DNA of 64,000 nt from Streptomyces sp. A1277 (GTDB lineage Bacteria; Actinomycetota; Actinomycetes; Streptomycetales; Streptomycetaceae): NCBI RefSeq assembly GCF_004795015.1, contig NZ_SSBI01000005.1:1-64000 (forward strand), written 5' to 3'. The notes beneath the pieces are model-generated. The model was not told the origin of the DNA. It saw only the letters and a program-made list of their open reading frames with translations, and searched no databases. Shown piece by piece: positions 6,504 through 14,956 of this stretch. Positions within the stretch are counted from its first letter, which is position 1; every line of letters starts with the position of its first letter. Made by a program: the position numbers and the translations under genes.

Positions 6504-9100
6504 CTCCATGGACCGACGAACGCATCCCTCTGTTCGTCGCGCCGTCCCCCGGGGAAGCCCTGGACAGCTGGCTTGAGCGCTACGCGCACCGCCTGAGAAC
6601 ACACACCGTGGACTTCGCCGACTACCTGGGGCTGCGGCACGCCTCCGTACGCAGAATGGTGCGCCGCCTCAACGACGACGAACGCGAACTTCTCCAGCGC
6701 CGCACCGGCATCACGGCCGAGCAGCTGAGCTCGATGACCCTGGAGCGGTTCGACGGCTCCCTCGTACGGATTGCCCCGCAGACTCGGCGCCTGACGGCGC
6801 CGGCCCGCTGGCGGTTCTACGGCACCACCTCGCGTTACTGCCCCGCCTGCCTGGCAGACGACCGGGGGCGGTGGCAGCTGCACTGGCGCCTCGGCTGGGC
6901 CTTCGCCTGCACGCGGCACAACCTGCTGCTCCTGGAGCACTGCCCGGCCTGCGGCAAGCACCCGCCGGTGGCCAGCGGCGGAAACCACCGCATGCTGCCC
7001 CACCCGGAAGCCTGCCGCGCCCTGACCGACCGGAGCGGGCGCGGGGCACGCTGCGGGTTCCCGCTGACGCAGGCTCCCGCGGTCGGCCTCAGTTCCGGCG
7101 GGGCGGTCCTGCTCGCCCAGGTCCATGTGGACGCGACGGTCATCGCCGATCACCACAGCCCTGCGGCGCTGGAGCGGGCCGGTGAGCTGTCACATCTGGG
7201 CCGCAGGGCTCTGCGCGGCATCCGCACCCGCCCCGAGGACGTCCCCGCCATCGCCCTGGACATCATCGACGCATGCGGCCGGGCCCTCAGCGGGGACGAG
7301 GCGTCGTGGGAGGTTCATGACACGCGAAACGTCGCCATCGGTACCACCCTGGCCACCATCGCCACCGACCCCGACCATTCGCTCAGAGAGGAGGTGTTCG
7401 CGTGGATGTGCCTCTCGCCCGAACAGGAGACCGGTGAACTGCGCGAGCATCCGACCCGGTATCTGCCCAACTGGAGGTCCGCAGGCCCCCGCGTGATCAA
7501 TCGCATCCTCGCCGCGTCCGACGGCCAGCTCACGCTCAAGGCCCGGCTGCGCTACGGCACAGCGACCGCCGAGCCCGCCGAGCCCTACCTGAGCGAGACC
7601 GACATCACCGTGCGGGCGTCCAAGACGCCCGGCATGCTCTGGCCGTCCTGGACGCTGCGGCTGCTGCCGCCCAAGAGCCCACACCAGCCGAGGATCGCGG
7701 GCCTGCGACGCGCCTGCGCAAGCCTCATGCTCATTCCCGGCGGCCCGGCCGGACACCGCCAGGCCGCCCGGATCATGGGCAATCCGCACTTCCGCAGCAA
7801 CCTGGAGGCCCTGCTGGCCTTCGTCAACGCCGACCACATCTGCAGCACGCTGACCCACTACGCGCGCGTCCTCGACGCGCACGAGGTACCGATCGACTAC
7901 GCACGCCGCCGAGCCCTGTTCGCCGACGAGACGACTCCGCTGCTCCTCGACGAAAACGCGCACTGGCGCCTCTGCAAGGGCCTGGGCACCCGGCAGTTCC
8001 AACAAGTCCACCTCTACCGGCTGCGCTGGCAGCTGCGGCGGCTACCACTCGGGGCCGACCCTCAGCTCGGCAACCACGCACCCGCCTGGACACACCGCTT
8101 CGCCTACCGGACGCACCCGAAGATCCTCGCCTTCCTCGACCAGCAGGCCCACCGCAACCTCGCCGCCCACCACGTCACCGACGAACCGGTGACGTGGGAG
8201 CCGCCAGGACACTGGCTCGACAACATCGCCTTGCCCCAACCGCCCATCGGAACGCCCACGGAGCACGTCCGGAACCTGCTGACCCCCGACTCCACCGCCC
8301 GCGACGTCGCCCGGACGCTCGGCCTCACGGTGCACCAACTGCGCCTGATGATGGAAAACCACCGCCTGAGCGCGCAGACCCGCCCGCACAACAAGGGCAA
8401 CTACCCCCGCCCGCCACGCCAGGGCTACCTGGTACCCGACAAACTGCGCGACCTCTACCAGCGGCAGGGCCTGCAGCAGCAGCAGATCGCCGAACTCGCC
8501 GGATGCACAACCTCGATCGTCAAGACCGCGCTGAAGCAGGCGAACATCCCGCTGCGACCCCACCGCGCACCGGGCGAACTGAAACGATCCGTCGCCCCGG
8601 CATGGCTACGCACCGAGTACCACGACAAAGGCAGAACGGTGGCCGACATCGCCCGCGAACTGGCCGCCCCCGACACCAACGTCTCCCAGCTTCTCGACGC
8701 GTGGCGCATTCCCCGCCATCCGGCCGGCCACAACGCACCTCCGGCCTGGCAACCGAGCCCCTTCGCCGAACTCGGCATCCCCCTGTCCAAGCCGATGGAG
8801 TACATCAGTACCCGCAAGGGCGGGACCGAATGGCTGCGCACCGCCCTCCTCATTCCCGGGCACCGTACGCGCCGCGCGGCCGCCCTCACCCTGGGCATCC
8901 CCCGCACCTCACTCAACGCGCGGCTGAAGATGCTGGAGACCGCCGCCGGATTTGAGATCTTCAATCACCGCACACGGCCCGTCGTCGCGACGCCGCGCGG
9001 CCGAGCGCTCCTCGAAGAAGCACAGAGGCTCTTCGACCGACTGGACCAGACACACGTAGAGCTCCCCGGCCGATCCTCTGCGAGAACGAGCCCGCCATAA
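6500..9100 (+). CDS. tniQ: TniQ/TnsD-family target selector with C-terminal LysR-type HTH
   Basis: TniQ/TnsD proteins bind the attachment site and recruit TnsC. The start used is GTG 6500, overlapping the tnsC stop, giving 866 residues, a TnsD-like size. The N-terminal TniQ domain has the expected zinc-binding set: Cys114, Cys117, Cys137, His140, Cys148 and Cys151 (YCPACLAD, FACTRHN, HCPACGK). The central and C-terminal parts carry several helix-turn-helix-like stretches (ARDVAR-LGLTVHQLR, QQQIAELAGCTTSIVKTAL, VADIAREL). The last ~80 residues read as a LysR-family winged HTH (TRRAAALTLGIPRTSLNARLK, LEEAQRLF). Serial DNA-binding modules fit recognition of an extended fixed site, here probably the 3' end of gap. 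Target identity is inferred from the insertion point. Confidence 0.9.
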   Translation: MTPWTDERIPLFVAPSPGEALDSWLERYAHRLRTHTVDFADYLGLRHASVRRMVRRLNDDERELLQRRTGITAEQLSSMTLERFDGSLVRIAPQTRRLTAPARWRFYGTTSRYCPACLADDRGRWQLHWRLGWAFACTRHNLLLLEHCPACGKHPPVASGGNHRMLPHPEACRALTDRSGRGARCGFPLTQAPAVGLSSGGAVLLAQVHVDATVIADHHSPAALERAGELSHLGRRALRGIRTRPEDVPAIALDIIDACGRALSGDEASWEVHDTRNVAIGTTLATIATDPDHSLREEVFAWMCLSPEQETGELREHPTRYLPNWRSAGPRVINRILAASDGQLTLKARLRYGTATAEPAEPYLSETDITVRASKTPGMLWPSWTLRLLPPKSPHQPRIAGLRRACASLMLIPGGPAGHRQAARIMGNPHFRSNLEALLAFVNADHICSTLTHYARVLDAHEVPIDYARRRALFADETTPLLLDENAHWRLCKGLGTRQFQQVHLYRLRWQLRRLPLGADPQLGNHAPAWTHRFAYRTHPKILAFLDQQAHRNLAAHHVTDEPVTWEPPGHWLDNIALPQPPIGTPTEHVRNLLTPDSTARDVARTLGLTVHQLRLMMENHRLSAQTRPHNKGNYPRPPRQGYLVPDKLRDLYQRQGLQQQQIAELAGCTTSIVKTALKQANIPLRPHRAPGELKRSVAPAWLRTEYHDKGRTVADIARELAAPDTNVSQLLDAWRIPRHPAGHNAPPAWQPSPFAELGIPLSKPMEYISTRKGGTEWLRTALLIPGHRTRRAAALTLGIPRTSLNARLKMLETAAGFEIFNHRTRPVVATPRGRALLEEAQRLFDRLDQTHVELPGRSSARTSPP

Positions 9101-9188
9101 GGGGGCCGGCCCGGCGGTCGAGGTAGTCGGCGCCGGGGTCGGTTTTCAGTGAACGCGCCGGGGAGACGCGCCGCTGTCCGGTTGTGTG

Positions 9189-9796
9189 TTACCAGGCCGC
9201 CTTGACGGTGTTGTAAGCGGTACGGCAGGCGGCGTCGGGGGCGGCGGTGGACAGATTCGTCATGGCTTCCCGCCAGACCTTCTTGGCGACCGTCTCCAGC
9301 TTCCGGCTCGCGGCAGGGATGTTGGGAGAGTACTTCTTGACCGATCCCATGGTGGCGACGGTGAACTTGTTGCACGCCGGGGCGGGAGCGTTCTGGAACC
9401 GGGCGTCGAGGTCCTTGGCCACGACGGGGCCGTTGGCGACAGCCCAGTTGTTCCAGGCGCTGCACGCGGTTTCGGTGAGCTCCGCCTGCTCGGCCTCGGT
9501 CAGGTGGCTCAGGGCGTTCAGCAGGGCGTTCCAGGGCTCGTCGGGGATGGTGTAGTGGGTGGTGGGGAACTTCTCGCTGGTTTTGAAGATGGCCTCCGTG
9601 CACGCCGGGGGCAGCGGGGCGGCGGCCTGCACCAGGGGGCTGCGGCAAGCATCTGAGAGGCTCCGGCCAAGTGCTGGGGAGCTGCCGTCGTCGGCTGGGC
9701 CGATGCGGTCACGGCCGGGGAGGAGGTGGCCAGGATGGCGGCTGAGGCTACTGCGGTGGCGAGCGCGGTGCGCTTGAGGATGCGGCGGTAGGCCAC
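9189..9796 (-). pseudogene. Frameshifted gene for a small secreted four-cysteine protein
   Basis: The ATG at 9796 opens a clear signal peptide (MAYRRILKRTALATAVASAA, then SSPAVTASAQ). After about 50 residues the frame runs into proline/arginine-rich shadow sequence. The remaining domain continues in another frame from about position 9640 (residues reading PLPPACTEAIFKTSEKF) to TAA at 9189. Restoring one C in a C-run near 9638-9642 joins the frames into a secreted protein of about 200 residues. The mature part has four cysteines (PACTEA, TACSAW, PACNKF, AACRTA), probably two disulphides. I do not recognise the family. It is the first cargo gene after tniQ, facing the core. The frameshift may be a real mutation or a homopolymer sequencing error. 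Confidence 0.62.
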
Positions 9797-9993
9797 GAAT
9801 GTACTCCTTGGTTACGAGGCGTGTGTGCGGGTTTGGGCGTAGCGGCCCGGTTGTGGAACGATCTCGGGCCGGTGCGGGAAACGGGCCACCGGTCGCCCCG
9901 TGATCGGCACAGTGGTTCGGGTGCCGCCGTCAGCGCTGGTGTCCGGTGAGCTGGTGACGTCTACCGGGGAGCGTCGTGCCCGTTCTCACGCCT

Positions 9994-10587
9994 TCAGCGC
10001 AGGGCGGTGAAGACGGATCCGCTGACGAGCGTCGACAGGAGGAATCCGACGACGACCTGGGCCGGAGTGTGGGCTTGGAGTTTCACTCGGGACCAGCCCG
10101 TCACCGCGATGAGCGGGAGGAGGGCGAGGGCCGGGAGCCCGTAAGCCAGAGCGAGGGTGGTGGCGGCTCCCGTGGCCACAGCCGTGTGAACGGAGATCTT
10201 CCATACGGTGGTGACGGTCAGGATGACCACAACCCCGGCGGTCATCGCGCCGATGAGTGCCGTGAGCTCGCTAGGTGCCTGCAATGCGTGCATCAGGGCG
10301 GTGCCGGTCAGAACGCAGGCCATGAGGGCGGGCAGGGCGGTGAGCCGGTCCTGGCGGTGGTGGAAGTGGGCGTCTGTCCAGAACCCGCGGCGCACTCCGA
10401 AGGCGATGAGCATCAAGGGCAGAACGATGGTGAAGAGGATCGCGAACAGGGACCAGCCGATGCCGACCAGACCATCGGCGTGCCAGCCCATGAGCAGGAT
10501 GACGAAGAGAGTCCAGTTCAACGGGCCGAACAGGTCACTGGCCAGTTCTGCGGAGCGCGAGCCGACAGAGGTGGTGGAGGTAGTCAA
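9994..10587 (-). CDS. PAP2-family membrane phosphatase
   Basis: Integral-membrane lipid or prenyl diphosphate phosphatase of the PAP2 superfamily. About six membrane helices are visible. The active-site motifs are present in a variant form: VWKISVHTAVA, corresponding to the central Ser-x-His motif, and WSRVKLQAHTPAQVVVG, corresponding to the C-terminal Ser-Arg...His motif. The start chosen is TTG at 10587 with a GGAG box six bases upstream; it gives 197 residues beginning just before the first helix. It lies downstream of the cis-prenyltransferase gene in the same direction, so a natural substrate would be that enzyme's prenyl diphosphate product. The pairing is inference from context. Confidence 0.8.
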   Translation of the reverse strand: MTTSTTSVGSRSAELASDLFGPLNWTLFVILLMGWHADGLVGIGWSLFAILFTIVLPLMLIAFGVRRGFWTDAHFHHRQDRLTALPALMACVLTGTALMHALQAPSELTALIGAMTAGVVVILTVTTVWKISVHTAVATGAATTLALAYGLPALALLPLIAVTGWSRVKLQAHTPAQVVVGFLLSTLVSGSVFTALR

Positions 10588-10790
10588 AGAGGGCTCCGGG
10601 CCGGTCTTCGTCGGGAAGTAGGGGATTTCGCGATCCGGATGTGCAGTGCACGGGTCTGTTGAGAACCGGCTGGGAAGCACGTCCCGTGGGCGGGCGTGGC
10701 GAGATGCCCGGCGCCTGCCTGGTCTGTCAGTCGCTCCGGTGCGGGTGGGCCATGCGGGACTGAATAGAGCGCGCGTCTGCTGGTGGCCGG

Positions 10791-11645
10791 TCAGTGCAGG
10801 GTGAGGGGTGTGGTGGCGCGCTGTTCGGGGAGGGCCTCGGTGGAGGCAGTTCCGTAGCGGCGCTGGCGGTTGTGATAGGACGCGACGGCCCGGGCCAGGT
10901 GTTCGGCGCGGAAGTCGGGCCACAGGACAGGCGAAAAGTACATTTCGGCGTAAGCCATCTGCCACAGCAGGAAGTTGGAGAGCCGGTGTTCGCCCGAGGT
11001 GCGGATGAGCAGGTCGACGTCGGGCAGGTCGGGTAGCTGCATGTGCTGGGCGAGGGTTTTCTCGTTCACGTCCTCTGCTGTGATGCCGGTGCCGATCAGG
11101 GAGCGGACGGCGTTGACCAGGTCCCGACGGCCGCCGTGGTTGAAGGCCGTGGTCAGCGTCATGCCGGTGTTGGCGGCCGTGAGTTCCTCGACCTGCATGA
11201 TGTCCTCGCGGAGGAAATCGGGGACTGGGGCATCCAGTGCGCCCAGATAGCGCATCCGCATACCCATGCTGCGCCAGCGTGGGGCGTTGTTGCGGATCAC
11301 GCGCTGGTTGAACCGCATCAGGTAGTCGACTTCCGGCTGAGGCCGGCGCCAGTTCTCGGTGGAGAACGCGAACAGGGTGAGCCACTTGATGCCCATGTCG
11401 TGGGCGGCCTGGACGGTGGCGGTGATCGCGGCCTCACCGGCGGAGTGCCCCTCGGTCCGCTCCAGGCCGCGCTGCTGTGCCCAGCGGCCGTTGCCGTCCA
11501 TGATGCATGCCACATGCGTAGGCGCGGGCTGGCCCGGTGCCGGGCTGGGCTGGCCGGGCGTGGACAGGTGTTCCCTTGGGGCAGCAAGGTCATGGCCAGG
11601 GGTCGTCTGTTGGGATGGTGTTTGTGGCCCCGAGGCGGAAATCAC
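10791..11645 (-). CDS. Undecaprenyl-diphosphate-synthase-like cis-prenyltransferase
   Basis: Condenses isopentenyl diphosphate units onto an allylic diphosphate in cis configuration. Family hallmarks are intact: HVACIMDGNGRWAQQRG with the catalytic Asp50, ENWRRP, FNHGGRRDL and RTSGEHRLSNFLLWQ. The start is GTG 11645, seven bases after an AGGAG box, giving 284 residues with a proline/glutamine-rich 40-residue leader before the catalytic domain. Housekeeping uppS is expected elsewhere in the genome; this copy is transposon cargo between a P450 and a PAP2 phosphatase. It therefore probably makes a specialised prenyl chain for modification and export rather than cell-wall carrier lipid, although a resistance or backup carrier-lipid role is not excluded. 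Confidence 0.92.
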   Translation of the reverse strand: MISASGPQTPSQQTTPGHDLAAPREHLSTPGQPSPAPGQPAPTHVACIMDGNGRWAQQRGLERTEGHSAGEAAITATVQAAHDMGIKWLTLFAFSTENWRRPQPEVDYLMRFNQRVIRNNAPRWRSMGMRMRYLGALDAPVPDFLREDIMQVEELTAANTGMTLTTAFNHGGRRDLVNAVRSLIGTGITAEDVNEKTLAQHMQLPDLPDVDLLIRTSGEHRLSNFLLWQMAYAEMYFSPVLWPDFRAEHLARAVASYHNRQRRYGTASTEALPEQRATTPLTLH

Positions 11646-11830
11646 GGCATTCTCCTGGAGTTGGAGCGGAGGGGAAGCAGAGAGGTGACAGAGAGGCGGT
11701 GGTAGGTGCCCTCTCAGGCAGTGACATGGCACCACTCCTGCAAACGACTCATCGGGCCACTGGACACGTAACGAGATACGACAATCACGAGACGAGTAGG
11801 CCGCTCGTCAAGCCCGGGCGCCTGCGGCGC

Positions 11831-13213
11831 CTAAGAAGTGAGCCGGTGTTCCGGGGTCATCGGCAGGGGGCCGGGGGAGAGGAAGATGCGGGGCGTCGGC
11901 CGGCGGATTCGGTGGCCGGGCCGCGGGCGCAGGTGCCATTGGGTGCTGAGGGTGGCCAGGGCGGTCAGCATGTGGGTCATGGCGAGGTTGTCGCCGATGC
12001 ATTTGCGCGGCCCTGTCCCCAGGGCCAGGTAGGAGGAGGGGGCGAGGGTCTTGGCGCGTTCGGGCAGCCAGCGGTCTGGGTCACAGACCTCCGGGTCGGG
12101 GTAGACCTGGGGGTTGCGGTGCAGTTCGTAGGGGCTGAAGGCGATTTCCGCGCCGGCGGGCAGGTGGGCGTCGCCCAGCTGGACGGGGACGAGGGTGCGG
12201 CGCGCGAGAATCCACACCGGCGGGTACAGGCGCAGTACTTCCTGCAGGAGCCGCCGTGTGTAGTCGAGGCGGGGCAGGTCCTCGGGCTGGACGGGACGCC
12301 CGGCGAGGACGGTGTCGAGTTCGTCGTGGAGGCGCTGCTCGATATGCGGGTTGAGGGCCAGTTCATGGAAGGTGTGGGGCAGGGCGTCGCTGAGGGCGTG
12401 GACCGCGGCGAAGAGGTAGAAGATGACCTCGCGGACGATCTGGGCGTCCTCCAGGGGCTCGTCCGTGTCGGCGTAGCGGGTTGCCAGGAGCTGGGAGAGG
12501 ACGTCCGGGGTGTCCTGGTCGCCGGTGGTGCGGCGGTGCTGGATCGAGGCGGTGATTGCCTGTTGCAGGCGGGTTCGGGCCTTATTGAAGGCTCCGGTGC
12601 CCGGGACGTGGGAGAGGTACGCCATGCGGGGCAGGGCTAGACGCCAGTACAGGCCGCGGGTGACCTGCGGGAGAAGGTCGGCCAGGGCGTCGGCCACCGC
12701 ATGGGCGGTGGGCCCCTCACCACAGAGGGTGCGGGCGTTGACCGTGCAGGCCAACCGTTTAAGCTCCTGGTCTACGCGCACGGTCTGTCCGGGCTGCCAC
12801 CGAGCGATCTGCGTCCGGGTGGCTTCGCGGACGGTGTGAGTCTGAGCTGCGATGCGGGGCCGGCGGAATCCGGACTGGACGGTGCGGCGGTGACGGCGGT
12901 GGGATTCAAAGAGCGTCAGCCCCTCGAACTGCATGTCCATCCCCACGCTGGAGCCGAACTGCGAGCCGATCCCTTCCGACAGCCGGCCTTGGGAGTAGTC
13001 ACGTGTTTCGGTCACCAGGATGCGGTGGAGCAGTTCGGGCGAGGTGACCATGTAGACATCGGGGCCGGGGCCCAGCAGGCGGACCACGGGGCCGTGTTGG
13101 TGGAGTGAGGCGGTGAAGGCCAGCGGCCTGATCAGCATGTGGTGTCCGTGGCCGATCAGCGGCAGGGCGCCCGGAGCGGTCGGGACAGGGCGGGCGGTGG
13201 CTGGGGTGGTCAT
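11831..13213 (-). CDS. Cytochrome P450 with atypical I-helix
   Basis: Haem monooxygenase of 460 residues. Visible motifs are the K-helix ExxR (EVLR, residues 325-328), the PERF-like DRWLPERA, and the haem loop LGTGPRKCIG with proximal Cys405. The I-helix normally has Ala/Gly-Gly-x-Asp/Glu-Thr-Thr, but here residues 269-276 read AAVHALSD, so both the conserved glycine and the acid/threonine pair used in proton delivery are replaced. Start ATG 13213 has a GAGGA site. It is the first gene of the minus-strand cargo operon, upstream of the cis-prenyltransferase, and shares a divergent promoter region with the ABC exporter genes. A prenyl or terpenoid substrate is likely from context; the I-helix change hints at unusual chemistry. 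Confidence 0.93.
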   Translation of the reverse strand: MTTPATARPVPTAPGALPLIGHGHHMLIRPLAFTASLHQHGPVVRLLGPGPDVYMVTSPELLHRILVTETRDYSQGRLSEGIGSQFGSSVGMDMQFEGLTLFESHRRHRRTVQSGFRRPRIAAQTHTVREATRTQIARWQPGQTVRVDQELKRLACTVNARTLCGEGPTAHAVADALADLLPQVTRGLYWRLALPRMAYLSHVPGTGAFNKARTRLQQAITASIQHRRTTGDQDTPDVLSQLLATRYADTDEPLEDAQIVREVIFYLFAAVHALSDALPHTFHELALNPHIEQRLHDELDTVLAGRPVQPEDLPRLDYTRRLLQEVLRLYPPVWILARRTLVPVQLGDAHLPAGAEIAFSPYELHRNPQVYPDPEVCDPDRWLPERAKTLAPSSYLALGTGPRKCIGDNLAMTHMLTALATLSTQWHLRPRPGHRIRRPTPRIFLSPGPLPMTPEHRLTS

Positions 13214-13247
13214 GGGTCCTCGTCGTTGACGCCAAATGGACTATCAC

Positions 13248-13287
13248 GGAAGGTCACACCTAGTGTGCTCTGCGTGATGACCCTTCC
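13248..13287. promoter_or_regulatory. Imperfect inverted repeat in divergent cargo promoter region
   Basis: GGAAGGTCA (13248-13256) and TGACCCTTCC (13278-13287) form inverted arms with one extra C, about 21 bp apart, inside the 146-bp gap between the P450 gene and the ABC ATPase gene. This is a good place for an operator controlling both cargo operons. No regulator gene is recognisable in the element unless the LysR-type tail of TniQ plays that part. Confidence 0.35.
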
Positions 13288-13359
13288 TTGTTCTGCCCCG
13301 TTACCGTTGCCGCCCGCTGTACTGCGGCATTGCGCCTCCGCGGGCCTGCAAGGACAGCG

Positions 13360-14037
13360 ATGAGCGGGAGCGATCCGGTCCTGCGCGTACGGGACGTGCA
13401 CAAGAGCTACCGCCGCCGGAAGGTACTCGAAGGAGTGAACTTCGACCTGCCCCCGGGACAGCTGACGGGCATCGTCGGTGAGAACGGCGCGGGCAAGAGC
13501 ACCCTGCTGCGCATCCTGATCGGTGACCTCCCCCTGGACCACGGTTCGGTGCAGTCCCAGGGCGTCATGGGGTACTGCCCCCAGGAAACCGTCCTGCACG
13601 AGGCGTTCACCGTCGTACAGCACCTGCGGTTCTTGCAGACCGCCTACGCCCTGGACACCCTGGACCGGGCGCACGAAGTGCTGGAGATCCTGCACTGCAC
13701 CGACTACCTCAACGACCGCATCGCCACGCTCAGCGGCGGCACCCGCCAAAAACTCAACCTCACCCTCGCCCTGATGCACGGCCCGCAGGTGCTGCTCCTG
13801 GACGAGCCGTACCAGGGCTTCGACTGGGAGACCTACCTGCGCTTCTGGGACCTCGCACAGGATCTGCGGGACCGCGGCTGCTCCGTGCTGGTCGTCTCCC
13901 ACCTCGCCTACGACGCCTCCCGCCTGGACCGCATGTACCGCCTGCACAACGGCGTCCTGGTGGAGAGCGAGCGCACCGGCGTAAGCCCCGCACACGCCGC
14001 GACAAACCCCGCCAGCACGAGCGGGGTGCGGTCATGA
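13360..14037 (+). CDS. ABC transporter ATP-binding protein
   Basis: Nucleotide-binding subunit of a two-gene exporter, 225 residues. Walker A is GENGAGKST, the signature region is LSGGTRQKLNL, Walker B is VLLLDEP, followed by the switch histidine in VVSHLAYD. The start is ATG 13360, preceded by AAGGAC. Earlier in-frame starts would add an unlikely 24-residue leader. It overlaps the permease gene by four bases. The Q-loop reads YCPQETVLHE. ABC-2-type pairs like this usually export lipids, drugs or natural products, so it may secrete the product of the adjacent cis-prenyltransferase/P450 genes or give self-resistance. Confidence 0.93.
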   Translation: MSGSDPVLRVRDVHKSYRRRKVLEGVNFDLPPGQLTGIVGENGAGKSTLLRILIGDLPLDHGSVQSQGVMGYCPQETVLHEAFTVVQHLRFLQTAYALDTLDRAHEVLEILHCTDYLNDRIATLSGGTRQKLNLTLALMHGPQVLLLDEPYQGFDWETYLRFWDLAQDLRDRGCSVLVVSHLAYDASRLDRMYRLHNGVLVESERTGVSPAHAATNPASTSGVRS

Positions 14038-14948
14038 GGCGCTGGATGTCCTGCCTGACGGATGCCGTGCGGTTCGCCGTGATCGAGCAGCTGCGCAACC
14101 GGCTCGCGCTGCTGCTCGTGCTGTTCTTCGTCCCCTTGTGGATCACCTTGGGGTACAAGGTGATGGCCGACGATCCGGTGCGCTTCTTCGTCCGGCCCGC
14201 CGACCGGTCGATCACGATGGACGGCAACGTCATCACCCAGATGTCCGGGGCGCTGCACTCCCTCGCTCTGATCGTCGGCTTCATGATGTTCCTCGCCACC
14301 GCCCGCTCGGCCGCCTTCGACCGGCGCCTGGTGATGGCCGGCTATCCGAGACTGTGCCTGGCGCTGGCGAAGTTCACCGCCCTCGTGCTGGCCGCCGCCG
14401 TCGTCGCCGCCTACGGAGCGGTGTGGATGCGCATGTTCTGGGTTCCACAGCAGCTGTTCCTGCTGGCCGTCGGATTGTTCATGGGGGCACTGATCTACGG
14501 CGGGATCGGTGTCATGCTCGCCGCCGTGCTGCGCAGTGAACTGGCCGGCATGTTCCTCGTAATCATGGTCAGTTTCGTTGACCTGTCCCTGCAGAACCCG
14601 ATCGCCAACCCGGCCGCCGACAGCCCTCTGCTGCGCTACTTCCCGGCCTACGGTGCCATGCAGACCGTCGTCACCGCCGGAGGGCTGAACATCGTCCCCT
14701 GGCAGGAGCTCGCCATGGGCGTGCTGTGGGCTCTCGGCATGGTCGCAGCCGGCATGACGGCCTTCGCCGTACGCAGCCGCTCACACCGCACCACCGGCTC
14801 CGTGGTGGTCGCGCCCGTGCACAGCGTGGGCAGCCCCGGACTGGCTGTCCTTGCCGCCGGATCCAGGTCCGTCAGCGGTCCCCGCGGCGTCCCTTCCGAC
14901 CAACGGCCGGCAGATCAGTGCAACCGCCGCGATTCCCCTACCGGATAA
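14034..14948 (+). CDS. ABC-2 type transporter permease
   Basis: Membrane partner of the preceding ATPase; start ATG 14034 overlaps the ATPase stop. About six hydrophobic segments are visible (LALLLVLFFVPLWITLGY, LALIVGFMMFLATA, AALVVA-type helices, FLLAVGLFMGALIYGGIG, FLVIMVSFVDLSL, MGVLWALGMVAAGMTAFAV). The order of cytoplasmic start, long first external loop and C-terminal LQNPIANP segment is typical of ABC-2 permeases. The last ~55 residues are a polar tail without obvious domain. The GMC oxidoreductase gene starts eight bases downstream, so export and oxidation genes are co-transcribed. Confidence 0.88.
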   Translation: MRRWMSCLTDAVRFAVIEQLRNRLALLLVLFFVPLWITLGYKVMADDPVRFFVRPADRSITMDGNVITQMSGALHSLALIVGFMMFLATARSAAFDRRLVMAGYPRLCLALAKFTALVLAAAVVAAYGAVWMRMFWVPQQLFLLAVGLFMGALIYGGIGVMLAAVLRSELAGMFLVIMVSFVDLSLQNPIANPAADSPLLRYFPAYGAMQTVVTAGGLNIVPWQELAMGVLWALGMVAAGMTAFAVRSRSHRTTGSVVVAPVHSVGSPGLAVLAAGSRSVSGPRGVPSDQRPADQCNRRDSPTG

Positions 14949-14956
14949 GGCTCACC

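Noticed and set aside
10620..10650. CGCGATCCGG shared by the left transposon end (2343) and 10630, as a possible internal end
   Set aside because: Ten GC-rich bases recur by chance in this genome, no TGCGCA/TGCTCA array accompanies it, and the true right end with target duplication lies at 17205.
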